Assembly: GCA_028873375.1 (NCBI GenBank)
Contig: JAGWKU010000005.1
Span: 1-32,351 of the forward strand
DNA length: 32,351 nt
Source of the DNA: Verrucomicrobiota bacterium
GTDB taxonomy: Bacteria > Chlamydiota > Chlamydiia > Chlamydiales > SM23-39
Direction: 5' to 3'
Positions within the stretch are counted from its first letter, which is position 1. Each line of letters opens with the position of its first letter. Of the stretch, positions 17,785 to 27,460 are shown one piece after another. A model generated the notes under the pieces. That model was given only the letters and a program-made list of their open reading frames with translations. It did no database searches and was not told the DNA's origin. A program made the position numbers and the translations under genes.

Positions 17785-18407
17785 TCTTTTTTCGCACTCT
17801 CAAACCCGCTGCTCTTCTCCTCGCCGTTTTCACCCTCTTGCTCGGCATTCTCTACCCCCTCTTCATGGTCGGTGTCGGTCAGATCTTCTTTCACCGAGAA
17901 GCCAATGGATCTCTCCTCCTGAATGCAACCGGAAAAGTGATCGGCTCGGAATGGATCGCTCAAAATTTCACCCAACCTAAATATTTCCATCCTCGCCCCT
18001 CGAGCGCCGGCGACAAGGGCTACGATGCGACCAGCTCCTCAGGTAGCAACCTCGGCCCCACTTCGAAAAAACTCATCGACACCGTCACCCAGCGCACTGC
18101 CGCCTACCGCTCTGAAAACAACCTCAGATCCGATACCCTCATTCCGACCGATGCAGTGACCGCCTCAGCTAGCGGCCTCGATCCCCACATCAGCGTCGCA
18201 AACGCCCTCCTTCAAATGCCCCGCATCGCCAGCGCCCGCGGCCTTTCGCAAGATCAAGTGAAATCCCTCATTCACAAATACACCGAAAAACGGATATTCG
18301 GCTTCCTCGGTGAACCCCGCATCAACGTCCTTCGCATCAATTTAACTCTCGATGATGTGAATTACCCGGCCCTAAAGGACCGGGTTTCCGGAGACCTGAT
18401 CAAATGA
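17781..18407 (+). CDS. kdpC: Potassium-transporting ATPase subunit KdpC, with repeat-derived C-terminal tail
   Basis: KdpC signature ([67 protein letters not shown]). The final ~16 codons lie in the 18354-18400 dispersed repeat. Confidence 0.95.
   Translation: MIFFRTLKPAALLLAVFTLLLGILYPLFMVGVGQIFFHREANGSLLLNATGKVIGSEWIAQNFTQPKYFHPRPSSAGDKGYDATSSSGSNLGPTSKKLIDTVTQRTAAYRSENNLRSDTLIPTDAVTASASGLDPHISVANALLQMPRIASARGLSQDQVKSLIHKYTEKRIFGFLGEPRINVLRINLTLDDVNYPALKDRVSGDLIK
18354..18400. repeat. 47-bp dispersed repeat, copy 2, embedded in the kdpC 3' end
   Basis: 44 of 47 nt match 3802-3848; first 34 nt identical. Confidence 0.92.
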
Positions 18408-18414
18408 GTACCCC

Positions 18415-19398
18415 ATGAGGAAACTTCTCTTCTTTCTCCTTTCCTCATCCTTTCTTTGCGCAACGGGTATGGATCTTTTTAAGAGTACAGCTCATCCCAA
18501 CGGAGCCTTTTCTCCTTGGCTCACCGGTCCACTCATCGCTCCCTTTGGAGCTGTCGTCCCCTACGGAAATTTTGAAGTGGAGTCTTATATCTTTTGTCCC
18601 ACCGACATCGGCACATACAATTCCAATTGGAATTCGGTTCCCTACAACAACAATTACTTCTCTTTCAATCCGCAATTCTTCTTCTACTTTGGTCTCACTT
18701 CGTGGTTCGATCTCAACGTCGTCCCTCAATTTTTCTACAATACGAGCGGCGGTCAAAACGGCGGAGGCGTCGGCGATCTCCCCATCGCTCTCGACTTTCA
18801 ACTTCTTGACCCAAATGCCACCCCTTACTTCCCCGGCATCAAATTCATCGTGCGAGAAACTTTCCCCACCGGAGCCTTTCAAAATCTCAGTTCCAGCAAA
18901 CTCCTTACCGATCAAACAGGATATGGCACATTTGGTTCTGCCTTCGGTCTCGTCCTCTACAAAGTTTATTATTTAATTGGGCATTGCTGTTTGAGCACTA
19001 CCTACACCGGTATCTATACCATTAACTCTCCCGTCCACGTACACAACTACAATGCCTACGGTGGTGGCTCTGGCACCAATGGCCGCGTCCTTCCCGGCAA
19101 TAGCTTTCAAGGAATCATCAGCTTCGAGCTCGCCCTCTCCCAAAACTGGGTCCTCGCTCTAGACAACGTCTATACTCACACCGACCAAACCCAATTCTAC
19201 GGCACTCTCGGTACCACCTCCACCGGCGCCACCGCTTCGGTCGGCTTTCCCTCTTCCGAGCAAATCAGTTTTGCTCCTGCCATCGAATACAATTTCAGCA
19301 GTCACTTCGGCATCATTGCCGGCTGCTGGCTCACCGCATGGGGGCGCAACTCCACCCAATTCATCAGCGGCGCCATCAACTTCGACTACACCTATTAA
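18415..19398 (+). CDS. Predicted outer-membrane beta-barrel protein
   Basis: Signal peptide MRKLLFFLLSSSFLCATG; alternating aromatic-rich strands (YNNNYFSFNPQFFFYFGLTSWFDLNVVPQFFYN); C-terminal aromatic residue (NFDYTY). Confidence 0.7.
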   Translation: MRKLLFFLLSSSFLCATGMDLFKSTAHPNGAFSPWLTGPLIAPFGAVVPYGNFEVESYIFCPTDIGTYNSNWNSVPYNNNYFSFNPQFFFYFGLTSWFDLNVVPQFFYNTSGGQNGGGVGDLPIALDFQLLDPNATPYFPGIKFIVRETFPTGAFQNLSSSKLLTDQTGYGTFGSAFGLVLYKVYYLIGHCCLSTTYTGIYTINSPVHVHNYNAYGGGSGTNGRVLPGNSFQGIISFELALSQNWVLALDNVYTHTDQTQFYGTLGTTSTGATASVGFPSSEQISFAPAIEYNFSSHFGIIAGCWLTAWGRNSTQFISGAINFDYTY

Positions 19399-19430
19399 AG
19401 TCAGAAGTCAAAACGCAGAAGGCAGATCCC
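19398..19430. repeat. Degenerate GTCAGAA/GCAGAAG heptamer repeat after the omp stop
   Basis: AAAGTCAGAAGTCAAAACGCAGAAGGCAGATC, immediately 3' of TAA; same family as 5420, 25297 and 31572. Confidence 0.7.
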
Positions 19431-19605
19431 ATGCAATGCTTGTGGAGACATCTTTTCTATGCCGTTCCTTCTATGGCATCATCCGCAAACAGTCAAATGT
19501 CTTTTTATGGATGATTTTGGGGGAAGGGCGCTCAGAAAAATTGACTCAAAAACCGGCGTTGTGCAACAACATCATCAGAAACTAGACTGATAAGGAATTG
19601 TACCC

Positions 19606-20085
19606 ATGCGCGTTGAACTCATCCATCCGATGCTTGTTCATTTCCCCCTTGCTTTGCTTCTTACAGGTATAGGCCTTAAAATTGTTGCCTTTTTTTTTAA
19701 GCGTGCACATTTTTATTATTATCTTCAGATAGCATCTTGGATGAACTTAGGTCTTGGAGTGTTTTTTGCATGGATGGCTATTTTAGCTGGGGGGCTAGCA
19801 GAAGATGTTGTAAGAAAAAATTTATGCAAGGTAGAATTTTTAAACGACCATATTTTTTTCGCCTATACTGCGACTTATCTCTTTACATTCGCTTTGCTTT
19901 TGGACTTTGGTAGAACCTGGATGAAAAGACGGTTTTCGTCTTCTTTTCATAAAGTGGTTTCGATCATTAATTTTCTTCTTTTTTTAGGCGCAACTTCAAT
20001 GCTTTTATTGACAGGATTCTTTGGCGGATCTCTTGTCTATGACCAAGGTGCTGCTGTAGAAAAGTGTTGCAAACCCAGTGGTTGA
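19606..20085 (+). CDS. DUF2231-like small membrane protein
   Basis: 159 aa; HPMLVHFPLALLLTGIGLKI signature and four hydrophobic segments. Confidence 0.7.
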   Translation: MRVELIHPMLVHFPLALLLTGIGLKIVAFFFKRAHFYYYLQIASWMNLGLGVFFAWMAILAGGLAEDVVRKNLCKVEFLNDHIFFAYTATYLFTFALLLDFGRTWMKRRFSSSFHKVVSIINFLLFLGATSMLLLTGFFGGSLVYDQGAAVEKCCKPSG

Positions 20086-20101
20086 GTTCATTTATTCAAT
20101 A

Positions 20102-21475
20102 TTACAGCTCGTCGATGAGCAAGGGTGCTTCTGAGGTGGGAGGAAGCGCGGGACGCGCTTGAGGAGCTTTGCCGCGGAGTTCAAAGAGAATCGGGCAGCC
20201 GGAGAACTTGTAAGTCTTGCGAAACTGGTTGATGAGATACTTTTTGTAAGTATCGGTCATCAAAGTTGGATTGTTGACAAAGACGACGAACTTGGGCGGC
20301 GCAGTTTGCACTTGAACCATGTAGTAAATGCGAAGCCGTTTGCCGATGATGAGCGGGGGGTGATATTTTTGGAGGCAGCCCTCGATGAATTTATTAAGCT
20401 GGCCCGTGGTGATGCGGCGATATCGTTGGGCATACACTTCGTCGATGGCTGGAAAGATCTTCTCGAGATTGCGCCTTAAAGTGGCTGAGAGGAAAACCGT
20501 TGGACAGTGGGTCAAGAAGGGCATTTCTTCGCGCACGCCTCGCATCGCGTGTTCCATTGCGAGTTTCTTCACAAGGTCCCACTTATTGAAGAGAAGAATG
20601 CAGCTCTTGCCTTTCGCTTCGATTGCAGAGGCAATGCGTTTTTCCTGGGTCGTGATCCCTTCGAAGGAGTCGAGGACGAGAAGGCAAACGTCGGCGCGAT
20701 CAATGGCCTCTTCAGTGCGGATCGCAGCGAACTTATCGACGGCCTCTTTCTCTGCCTTCTTGCGTCGAATCCCGGCTGTGTCGATCAAGAGGTAATCCTT
20801 TCCATTGACCTGAATCGGTGCGTCGATCGAATCGCGAGTCGTGCCTGCAATCGGGCTTACAATGGAGCGCTCTTCGTGGAGGAGTTCGTTCAAAAGAGTC
20901 GATTTACCGACATTGGGTCGTCCCACAATCGCCACTCGAATCAGTTCAGACGGCGTAGGCAAAACAGGCTCTTCTTCCATCTCAGGGAGATGGCTCAAGG
21001 CTGCTTCGAGGAGTTCGGCAATTTGAAGCCCCTGGAGAGCAGAAATCGGCATGATGTCGGGAATGCCAAGCGACTGAAATTCGTGGATTTTAGGCTCGTC
21101 TTCCAGCCGGTCAATTTTGTTTACGGCTACGATGGTGGGCTTGTGGCTCTTCCGGAGAATCTTGGCCACTTCAGCGTCGAGGAGGGTAGGGCCTACCTGT
21201 CCATCGACGATGAAAAGGATCGCATCGGCCTCTTCTACAGCCATCAGGGCCTGCTGCTTGATCTCCTCATTGAACGGAACCTTTCCAGAGGGATCGATTC
21301 CCCCTGTGTCGATCAGCTCAAAAGGGCGGCCAAAAAGGTCGCTTTTCCCATAGAGGCGATCACGCGTAACCCCCTCTTGTTCATCGACAATCGAGAGCCG
21401 CTTCTGACAGATCCGGTTAAAAAGGGCCGATTTTCCCACATTGGGACGGCCGACAATGGCAAGTTTGGGTAGCAT
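20102..21475 (-). CDS. der: Ribosome-associated double GTPase Der (EngA)
   Basis: Two G domains (GRPNVGKSALFNRI; GRPNVGKSTLLNEL), DTGG/DTAG, NKID/NKWD, KH-like C-terminus. Confidence 0.97.
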   Translation of the reverse strand: MLPKLAIVGRPNVGKSALFNRICQKRLSIVDEQEGVTRDRLYGKSDLFGRPFELIDTGGIDPSGKVPFNEEIKQQALMAVEEADAILFIVDGQVGPTLLDAEVAKILRKSHKPTIVAVNKIDRLEDEPKIHEFQSLGIPDIMPISALQGLQIAELLEAALSHLPEMEEEPVLPTPSELIRVAIVGRPNVGKSTLLNELLHEERSIVSPIAGTTRDSIDAPIQVNGKDYLLIDTAGIRRKKAEKEAVDKFAAIRTEEAIDRADVCLLVLDSFEGITTQEKRIASAIEAKGKSCILLFNKWDLVKKLAMEHAMRGVREEMPFLTHCPTVFLSATLRRNLEKIFPAIDEVYAQRYRRITTGQLNKFIEGCLQKYHPPLIIGKRLRIYYMVQVQTAPPKFVVFVNNPTLMTDTYKKYLINQFRKTYKFSGCPILFELRGKAPQARPALPPTSEAPLLIDEL

Positions 21476-21510
21476 ATTTTTTTTAATTTTTCAGAGAAAG
21501 TATAACACAG

Positions 21511-24500
21511 CTACGTGATCTCTTTAAACATTTTCTCGAAGATTTGTACAAGTTCGTCGCGACTCAAATAATTAATTTGATCCGCTTCGTCTTGGCCGAT
21601 GATCTCTTCGAGGAGACCTTTTTTCCGTTCGATGAGGTTGTGGATGTGCTCTTCGATGGTGTTTTTTGTGACGAGTTTAAAGACCTGGACACCCCTATTT
21701 TGGCCGATCCGGTGGACCCGGTCAGTCGCCTGATTTTCTTTGGCGGGGTTCCACCACCGGTCGTAGTGGATGACGATCGAGGCGACAGTGAGGTCGATGC
21801 CAACCCCTGCGGCGAGGAGGGAGGCAGTAAACACTTCGCAAGCGGGGTCTTCGCGGAAGCGGCGGAGCTGCTCGCTCCGATCGCGGGTAGACCCTTTGAT
21901 GGTCGCAAAGCCAATCCCCTTCTTTTTCAGATATTCTTCAATGATGGCGAGCATATCGAGGTATTGGGAAAAAACGACCACTTTTTGGCCGCTATCGCGT
22001 GCTTCATAGAGGAGTTCAACGAAGAGATCCCACTTGCCCGATTGGTGATCTTGGTACTTTTTGACCTGGCCGTTGATGAGGCAAGGATGGTCGCAAATCT
22101 GTTTGAGCTTGGAGAGCGCTGAAAAGACGTGGACATAGGGGACCGGCTTGTTGTTGTCTTTCAGCTCTGGATAAATTGTATCGCGCAAAGAGACGGCGGT
22201 CTGCTGGTAGAGCCCCTTTTGTTCCTCGGATAAATCGCAATACGAAATCTCCTCAATCTTCTCTGGCAAGTCGGGCAATACTTCGCTTTTTTTGCGGCGC
22301 AAGATAAAGGGTTTGACTAGCCTGCTCAACAACCCTTTTTTCTCTTCGTCTTTGAGTTTTTCAATCGGGTTGACGAAGAGCTCGCGGAAGAGACTTTCTC
22401 CAGGCATGTACCCGGGGAGAACAATGTCGAAGAGCGCTTTGAGTTCTCGGAGTCGATTTTCAATGGGTGTGCCAGTGAGTCCGAGCCGCATGCGAGTCGA
22501 AATTGCTTTGAGGGCCAAGTGGGTCTGCGAAGCGCTATTTTTGGCGATTTGAATCTCGTCGAAAATGGAAATCTCAAAGGAAAGAGGTTTGAGCTCATCG
22601 CGTCCTGTGCGCAAGATGCCATACGAAGTGAGAAGGAGATCGTAGTTGGCTTCAAATTGATCGAGCGAACGGGCAAGGCCATAGTAAGTGCACACCCGCA
22701 AATCGGGTAAAAATTTCTTCAGCAACTCTTGCCAGTGATAAATCACCGAGGTCGGACAAACGACGAGGTATTTATAGCCTTTGTCTTGGTTTTCTTGTGA
22801 AACGGCGGCAAGGAGTGCCATCGCTTGGTGCGTCTTTCCGAGTCCCATATCGTCGCAGAGAAGCCCCGAGAGTCCGTGGCAATAGAGAAACCAGAGCCAT
22901 TGGAGTCCTAACTCTTGGTAAGGTCTCAGTTGCGCCTTCAGCTTGCGAATATCGAGCAGACGGCTCGTCTCGAAGCGCTGCAACTCTTCAAGTAGTTTTC
23001 TCGTCTCTCGCGATTCAGGATCGTTTCCTTTTGGTTCGCTGATGTTCTCAAAGACACTGAGACGGATCCACTCGAGTGTGTTGAGCCGTACATAGCCCCG
23101 ATTTCGATCAATCCGCCGTTTCGGCAGTTGACGAAGCCAGTGGAAACGAGGCTCTTTGAGTGACAGCAATCCGGCGGGTGAAAAGAGGTGTTTTTTTCTC
23201 GTTTGAAACGCATCCCAAATCGAGAAGACATCGATGAGACCCAGCTCGGATTCATAGACCATGTCGAGCAGCCACTCTTGTCCTCGTTTCCGTCGATCGC
23301 GCTGGATTTTTCTAATTTTTAACTGCAACTGATGCGGCTTCTGCAGCCTTGGATCGATTTCGAGGAAGTGGGCTTTCAGCGTTTCAAATTCGTAAGCCAA
23401 AAAGGCTGCCTCTTGCGAAGCTGGTATCACGACCGGCATCCGGTAACGCTCAGGAAGTCTGGCTGCGGGTGGAATCTCCGAAAATCCCCTCCCGTGTAGG
23501 TAGACAAAATCGCCAAAAGAGCGCACCTCAGCAGGAGCTATTCCCGCTGCGTATTCCATTTTGGGCGTCAGCGAAATCAATCCCTCTTCATTGAGCTGAA
23601 CTGTAAGGCCTGTTTTAACGACGATCGGTGAGGCCGCGAAGAAATGTTGCACCTGTTCGAGATCTTCTTTATGGACTGCGATAAAGGGGGAAATTTCCTC
23701 TTTTTTTAGAGATAAGCCAGGATGGAGAGGCAACCGTCCTCGGCTTTGTTTTTTCATGTAAAATCCGGCGTTTTTAATGTAGACCCATTCATCGAAATCG
23801 ACGGTCTCTTCCAATTCCTCTGGAAAATCGAGGTGCGCCTCGAATGAGAGATTTCCTTCCGCGTCGAGGAGATAGGTCAAGTGGGCCTCTAAGCTACCCA
23901 AGTGGGTTTGAAAACCGGGAAATTGGTGAAGCCAAAGACGATGTCGGCCAACGAAATCACTCACCTCTTTCTTCAAAACGATCTTTTCTCTTTCCTCAAA
24001 CAGCAAATCGCTGAGCTGAAAAAAACCTTTCCCTGGCACGTAAGCCCATGGAGGAAAGAGCGCAGCTCCTTCTCCCTTCAAATCGCCTGGCTGTTCCACG
24101 TACAATTCGATGTGCAAATTTGATTGAGCGTCAAAGGTGAGCCGATAATTGGCCGGACGCAACTCTCCTTGCACAGGTAAATAACGTTGCAACGTTTTAG
24201 CCGAACGAGAAAGGGCTCCGGCAATCTCTGCCGCTTTGATCTCTTCTCTCTGAAATAACGAATCGAGCTTTTGCCGATAAAACCCTTTTCCTTCGACAAA
24301 GAGCCATTCGCCCACCGCGACTCCCGCAGGCCCTTCCTCTTTCGACAGAGCTCCTTCTCTATGGCAAATCTTGATCACTTGTGCCACAGGATCATAATCG
24401 ATCCTTTCGACGCTTTCATCTTCCTGATCAAATACCTGGAGCGGCGACTTCACCGTCTGGAGAGTAGGCACAATTTGAGGCCAATGAGCCTCTGGTAGAT

Positions 24501-25209
24501 AAAACCACACCTTCACGTCGCGAAAGACGGCTGTCATCTCTTGGGGCAGTTTTCCTTTTTCCCCTTCGAAACTGAATCGAGCCTCTTCGCCCTTCTCCTG
24601 CAAATACACCAGCCATTTGGCCAAATCAGACCAAAAGCTCAGCTCATACCGTAGATGATCGTTCGCTTCACCCGCTCGATACTGAGCAATTTCTTCCGAC
24701 GACAAATTCGAGAACTTAAGCGACGTCTCCTCCGTCTCTTTCACCCGTTCATCGACCAGCTTTTGCAACTTCTTTTTAGCCCCAGGCGTCCTTCCTTCAA
24801 TCGAAAAGAGCAATTTCTTCGTCTTGGAGCCACAACTATAGAGACCCCCTCTCTTCTTCAAACAATCGGTTTCATACCCATTTCTCTTCGCCGCCATTTG
24901 AAAGAGTTGGTTCCACAAGGAGTGCTCGAATCGGACATGGAGGGGGTCTTCTTGCCCATTGAAGATCGATAGATAGGCTGCCGCCAGATGAGCGCACCCC
25001 TTCCCTTTTTCTGATACCTTACATGTACAAAATGAATCGGTTAGCCCTCTCTCTTTAATCTGGAGAAAGGGGAAGAACACCTCTTTCTTATCTCTCACCT
25101 CAAATTGATACGTCCCGTGAGAGAAAAGGGGCTCCTGGACAGCCTCTGCCTTTAGCAGGAGCTTTGCCTCTTTATCGAATGCGTGGACGAATTCAGGGAG
25201 GTTTTTCAT
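21511..25209 (-). CDS. SNF2-family helicase with N-terminal SWIM zinc finger
   Basis: 1232 aa; CTCKVSEKGKGCAHLAAAY (SWIM); LRPYQELGLQWLWFLYCHGLSGLLCDDMGLGKTHQ; LTGTPIENRL; DRWWNPAKENQATDRVHRIGQ. Confidence 0.95.
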   Translation of the reverse strand: MKNLPEFVHAFDKEAKLLLKAEAVQEPLFSHGTYQFEVRDKKEVFFPFLQIKERGLTDSFCTCKVSEKGKGCAHLAAAYLSIFNGQEDPLHVRFEHSLWNQLFQMAAKRNGYETDCLKKRGGLYSCGSKTKKLLFSIEGRTPGAKKKLQKLVDERVKETEETSLKFSNLSSEEIAQYRAGEANDHLRYELSFWSDLAKWLVYLQEKGEEARFSFEGEKGKLPQEMTAVFRDVKVWFYLPEAHWPQIVPTLQTVKSPLQVFDQEDESVERIDYDPVAQVIKICHREGALSKEEGPAGVAVGEWLFVEGKGFYRQKLDSLFQREEIKAAEIAGALSRSAKTLQRYLPVQGELRPANYRLTFDAQSNLHIELYVEQPGDLKGEGAALFPPWAYVPGKGFFQLSDLLFEEREKIVLKKEVSDFVGRHRLWLHQFPGFQTHLGSLEAHLTYLLDAEGNLSFEAHLDFPEELEETVDFDEWVYIKNAGFYMKKQSRGRLPLHPGLSLKKEEISPFIAVHKEDLEQVQHFFAASPIVVKTGLTVQLNEEGLISLTPKMEYAAGIAPAEVRSFGDFVYLHGRGFSEIPPAARLPERYRMPVVIPASQEAAFLAYEFETLKAHFLEIDPRLQKPHQLQLKIRKIQRDRRKRGQEWLLDMVYESELGLIDVFSIWDAFQTRKKHLFSPAGLLSLKEPRFHWLRQLPKRRIDRNRGYVRLNTLEWIRLSVFENISEPKGNDPESRETRKLLEELQRFETSRLLDIRKLKAQLRPYQELGLQWLWFLYCHGLSGLLCDDMGLGKTHQAMALLAAVSQENQDKGYKYLVVCPTSVIYHWQELLKKFLPDLRVCTYYGLARSLDQFEANYDLLLTSYGILRTGRDELKPLSFEISIFDEIQIAKNSASQTHLALKAISTRMRLGLTGTPIENRLRELKALFDIVLPGYMPGESLFRELFVNPIEKLKDEEKKGLLSRLVKPFILRRKKSEVLPDLPEKIEEISYCDLSEEQKGLYQQTAVSLRDTIYPELKDNNKPVPYVHVFSALSKLKQICDHPCLINGQVKKYQDHQSGKWDLFVELLYEARDSGQKVVVFSQYLDMLAIIEEYLKKKGIGFATIKGSTRDRSEQLRRFREDPACEVFTASLLAAGVGIDLTVASIVIHYDRWWNPAKENQATDRVHRIGQNRGVQVFKLVTKNTIEEHIHNLIERKKGLLEEIIGQDEADQINYLSRDELVQIFEKMFKEIT

Positions 25210-25296
25210 AAGGGCCTTCCCCTCATTGTAAGCCCCTCGTCAATTTTGGGTCTACGGGGAGAGAGGAGAGAGGAGGTTAACAGGCTTATGCTTAAA

Positions 25297-25362
25297 GGCA
25301 AAAGTCAGAAGGCAGAAGGCAAAAGTACAGCAGCGAGAGGCCCTGACACGCCTTACTTTTGC
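25297..25362. repeat. Heptamer repeat plus 9-bp inverted repeat at the 3' end of the 25353-26291 CDS
   Basis: GGCAAAAGTCAGAAGGCAGAAGGCAAAAGTA ... TACTTTTGC (GCAAAAGTA/TACTTTTGC arms at 25319-25327 and 25354-25362). The arm contains the minus-strand CDS stop. Confidence 0.75.
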
Positions 25363-26291
25363 GTTTTAACATACTTTCTATCCATGAGGAACAAGGTCTC
25401 TTTGCAAACGTTATTAGGGTCCCCCAGCGTCTTGAGGGGGGTCATCAGAGAGGAGAGCTCCTTCCGATAGAGAAGGAGGGAAAAAGCCGTTTGATCAGAG
25501 CGGGGGGAATAAAAAGCATCGGGGTGTTTGGCCGCAAGGTACCACTCTTCGATCAAAGAAGCTGCTTTTTCATGAGTGAAATCAATCCCAATGATGGCCG
25601 CAGAGCAGCTTGGAATTGAAAAAGTTTCTTGGAGAGAAAAGCCAAAGGCGGCAGCCGTTTCTTCATTCATATAAGGCCCGATTGAATGGGAATTGGCCTG
25701 CACAAAGAAGCCGTCTCGCTGGATTCGTTCGAAAATCGAATTGAGATTAGCAAAAGGCAAGATGGAGGAGTCGAGCCAGAGAACTCGTTTGTATCCGAGC
25801 TTTTGCATTTCCCGAAAGAAACATACTTTGAAGGCAAATGGAACGTAAGCCAAGGAGAGATCCCCCGTTGCGCAATTGGGCCATCCGCCGAGCCGGTAGT
25901 ATAAATGACCTCGAAAATCGGAGGCTCCAATGATTTTGACCAATCGCCTTAGGCCGCGCGGATATCTCTCATTGAAAGAGGCGTAGGTGATAATGCAGTT
26001 TTCTCTCTCGTCTTCTGGCACATTGATAAACAGATGACCTGCTTCAGGGAGTTCGTGAGGCGATTCACCGATGAGCTTGAAATTGCGGAGAATGTGCTCC
26101 GTGTCTTTCAATCTCGCGAGAATCGGCCGATCGGTATGAGAGAGAATCCATTGCAGCTTCCGATACTCTTCGATCGAGGGATTGAAGGAGTAAAAGTCTT
26201 CAGAGGCGTTTAAAAGAAAGCTCCAGAGGAGAAGGAGAGAAAAAAAAGGTTGAGAGGAAGCAGTAAGCCGGATTCTGTCGTGAACGATCAT
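25353..26291 (-). CDS. Glycosyltransferase-like protein with signal-peptide-like N-terminus
   Basis: 312 aa; GYKRVLWLDSSILPFANLNSIFERIQRDGFFVQ and DQTAFSLLLY resemble GT-A nucleotide-sugar transferases. N-terminus RIRLTASSQPFFSLLLLWSFLLNA. The only obvious in-frame ATG lies inside rnpB. Confidence 0.6.
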   Translation of the reverse strand: MIVHDRIRLTASSQPFFSLLLLWSFLLNASEDFYSFNPSIEEYRKLQWILSHTDRPILARLKDTEHILRNFKLIGESPHELPEAGHLFINVPEDERENCIITYASFNERYPRGLRRLVKIIGASDFRGHLYYRLGGWPNCATGDLSLAYVPFAFKVCFFREMQKLGYKRVLWLDSSILPFANLNSIFERIQRDGFFVQANSHSIGPYMNEETAAAFGFSLQETFSIPSCSAAIIGIDFTHEKAASLIEEWYLAAKHPDAFYSPRSDQTAFSLLLYRKELSSLMTPLKTLGDPNNVCKETLFLMDRKYVKTQK

Positions 26292-26595
26292 TCCTCTAGG
26301 AGACCTGTCACCAAGTCTCTCTGGCGGCTAGCTTTGAGCCTCGCGGGGAAGGCGCTCAGGCGGCTCATATTCAGCCTTGCTTCAGATAGGGTTTACAACG
26401 CCCCCGGTTACCCGGGGTGCGATCAGCGCCTAACGCCGAACGTTTCAGTCTGTCCATTCTTTCAAATGGCGAGGTAGTTTCTGTTGCACTTTCCGTGAGC
26501 TTGCGCTCCCCAGTCGTTACCTGGTATCTCTTCCTACGAAGTCCGGACTTTCCTCTCCCGATTGCTCGGCAGCGATCGTCTCGCTTCCTCTCAAC
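26249..26595 (-). ncRNA. rnpB: RNase P RNA (bacterial type A)
   Basis: Minus strand carries GAGGAAAGTCCGGACTTC, ACAGAAACT, and GAATGATCGTTCACGACAGAATCCGGCTTA. 13-bp P1 (GTTGAGAGGAAGC/GCTTCCTCTCAAC) followed by a T-tract. Confidence 0.97.
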
Positions 26596-26602
26596 ACAAG
26601 AT

Positions 26603-27367
26603 CTATACACCCGCTAAGCGGCGGCGGCGACGCTTGGGTGAACTTTCTCCTTCAACTGGCTCGACTTCTTGCCAGTAATGGATGCGCGAGCAGTGCTCAC
26701 AGAAAGTGAGTCTTTCGCCTTTTCGCACGATGTTTTCGTGCTGCGCTGTCAGGGCAATATGGCAACCGCTGCAGGTGCGATTTTCGATCGGCACGACAAC
26801 ACGGTCTTTCTTATTATTCAGAAGGCGATTGTAAATGTGGAGCACGTCTTGCTCAGCCGTTTTGGCAAGCTCATCGCGGCTTCCTTTCAGCTCAGAACCC
26901 TCTTTATTGATCATCCGAATGCTCTCTTTGATCTCGTTTTCAAGAGCGATACTGCTCTCTTCCGATTGGCGAAGAGAATCTTTGATCTTCGTTAAAATTT
27001 CTTCTTCGAGGTTGCGCTTGTCGATCATATCACTTGTGATTTGTTCCGTTGCGATACGCTCTCTTTCTGATTGAGTCATCTCTTGCGTAATTGCATTGAA
27101 CTCATCGACTTTTTTGACCGAGCTTTGGCGCCCTTCGAGCTTCTTAATTTTTTCTTTGATCTCCAAGATCTTCGCTTCTTGAGAAGCGATAGAACGGCTG
27201 AGGTCAGCGATTTCTACCTCTTTGTCCGACTGTTGTTTCGCCAGCTCTGTGCGAAGATTGTCGATGTGCTGGAGCTCTTTCAAACGCTCTTTTTTCAGAC
27301 GCATCAGACGAATCATTTTCATGTCGAGTTCTTGGATATCTAAGATCACTTTTAGCGATTGCAGCAT
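26603..27367 (-). CDS. Coiled-coil/zinc-ribbon protein, CT398 (CdsZ)-like
   Basis: Long coiled coil, then CSGCHIALTAQHENIVRKGERLTFCEHCSRIHYW (C4 zinc ribbon). ATG 27367 preferred. Confidence 0.85.
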   Translation of the reverse strand: MLQSLKVILDIQELDMKMIRLMRLKKERLKELQHIDNLRTELAKQQSDKEVEIADLSRSIASQEAKILEIKEKIKKLEGRQSSVKKVDEFNAITQEMTQSERERIATEQITSDMIDKRNLEEEILTKIKDSLRQSEESSIALENEIKESIRMINKEGSELKGSRDELAKTAEQDVLHIYNRLLNNKKDRVVVPIENRTCSGCHIALTAQHENIVRKGERLTFCEHCSRIHYWQEVEPVEGESSPKRRRRRLAGV

Positions 27368-27400
27368 GAAACCTCGTGGAAAAATAAAGACTTTTGGAAA

Positions 27401-27406
27401 TATAAT
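27401..27406 (+). promoter_or_regulatory. Putative -10 box (TATAAT) upstream of glyA
   Basis: TATAAT in the divergent 27368-27460 intergenic region; weak TGGAAA-type -35 about 18 nt upstream. Confidence 0.4.
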
Positions 27407-27460
27407 AGCGGATTGCTTCACAAAACTTCAAGAGCAAAAAATTGGAAGGATGAGTACAAT

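Noticed and set aside
19399-19605. tRNA or other structured RNA in the omp-DUF2231 gap
   Set aside because: No cloverleaf or T-loop (GTTCRANYC) pattern seen; only the degenerate heptamer repeat and small inverted segments.
20507-21472. Long (321 aa) plus-strand ORF antisense to der
   Set aside because: Lies opposite the fully conserved der gene; sequence has no recognisable domain and is the expected shadow frame.
27371-27460. N-terminal extension of glyA in the ORF track (27359 start)
   Set aside because: Covers the divergent promoter region; ATG 27461 has a good RBS and matches the usual protein start.
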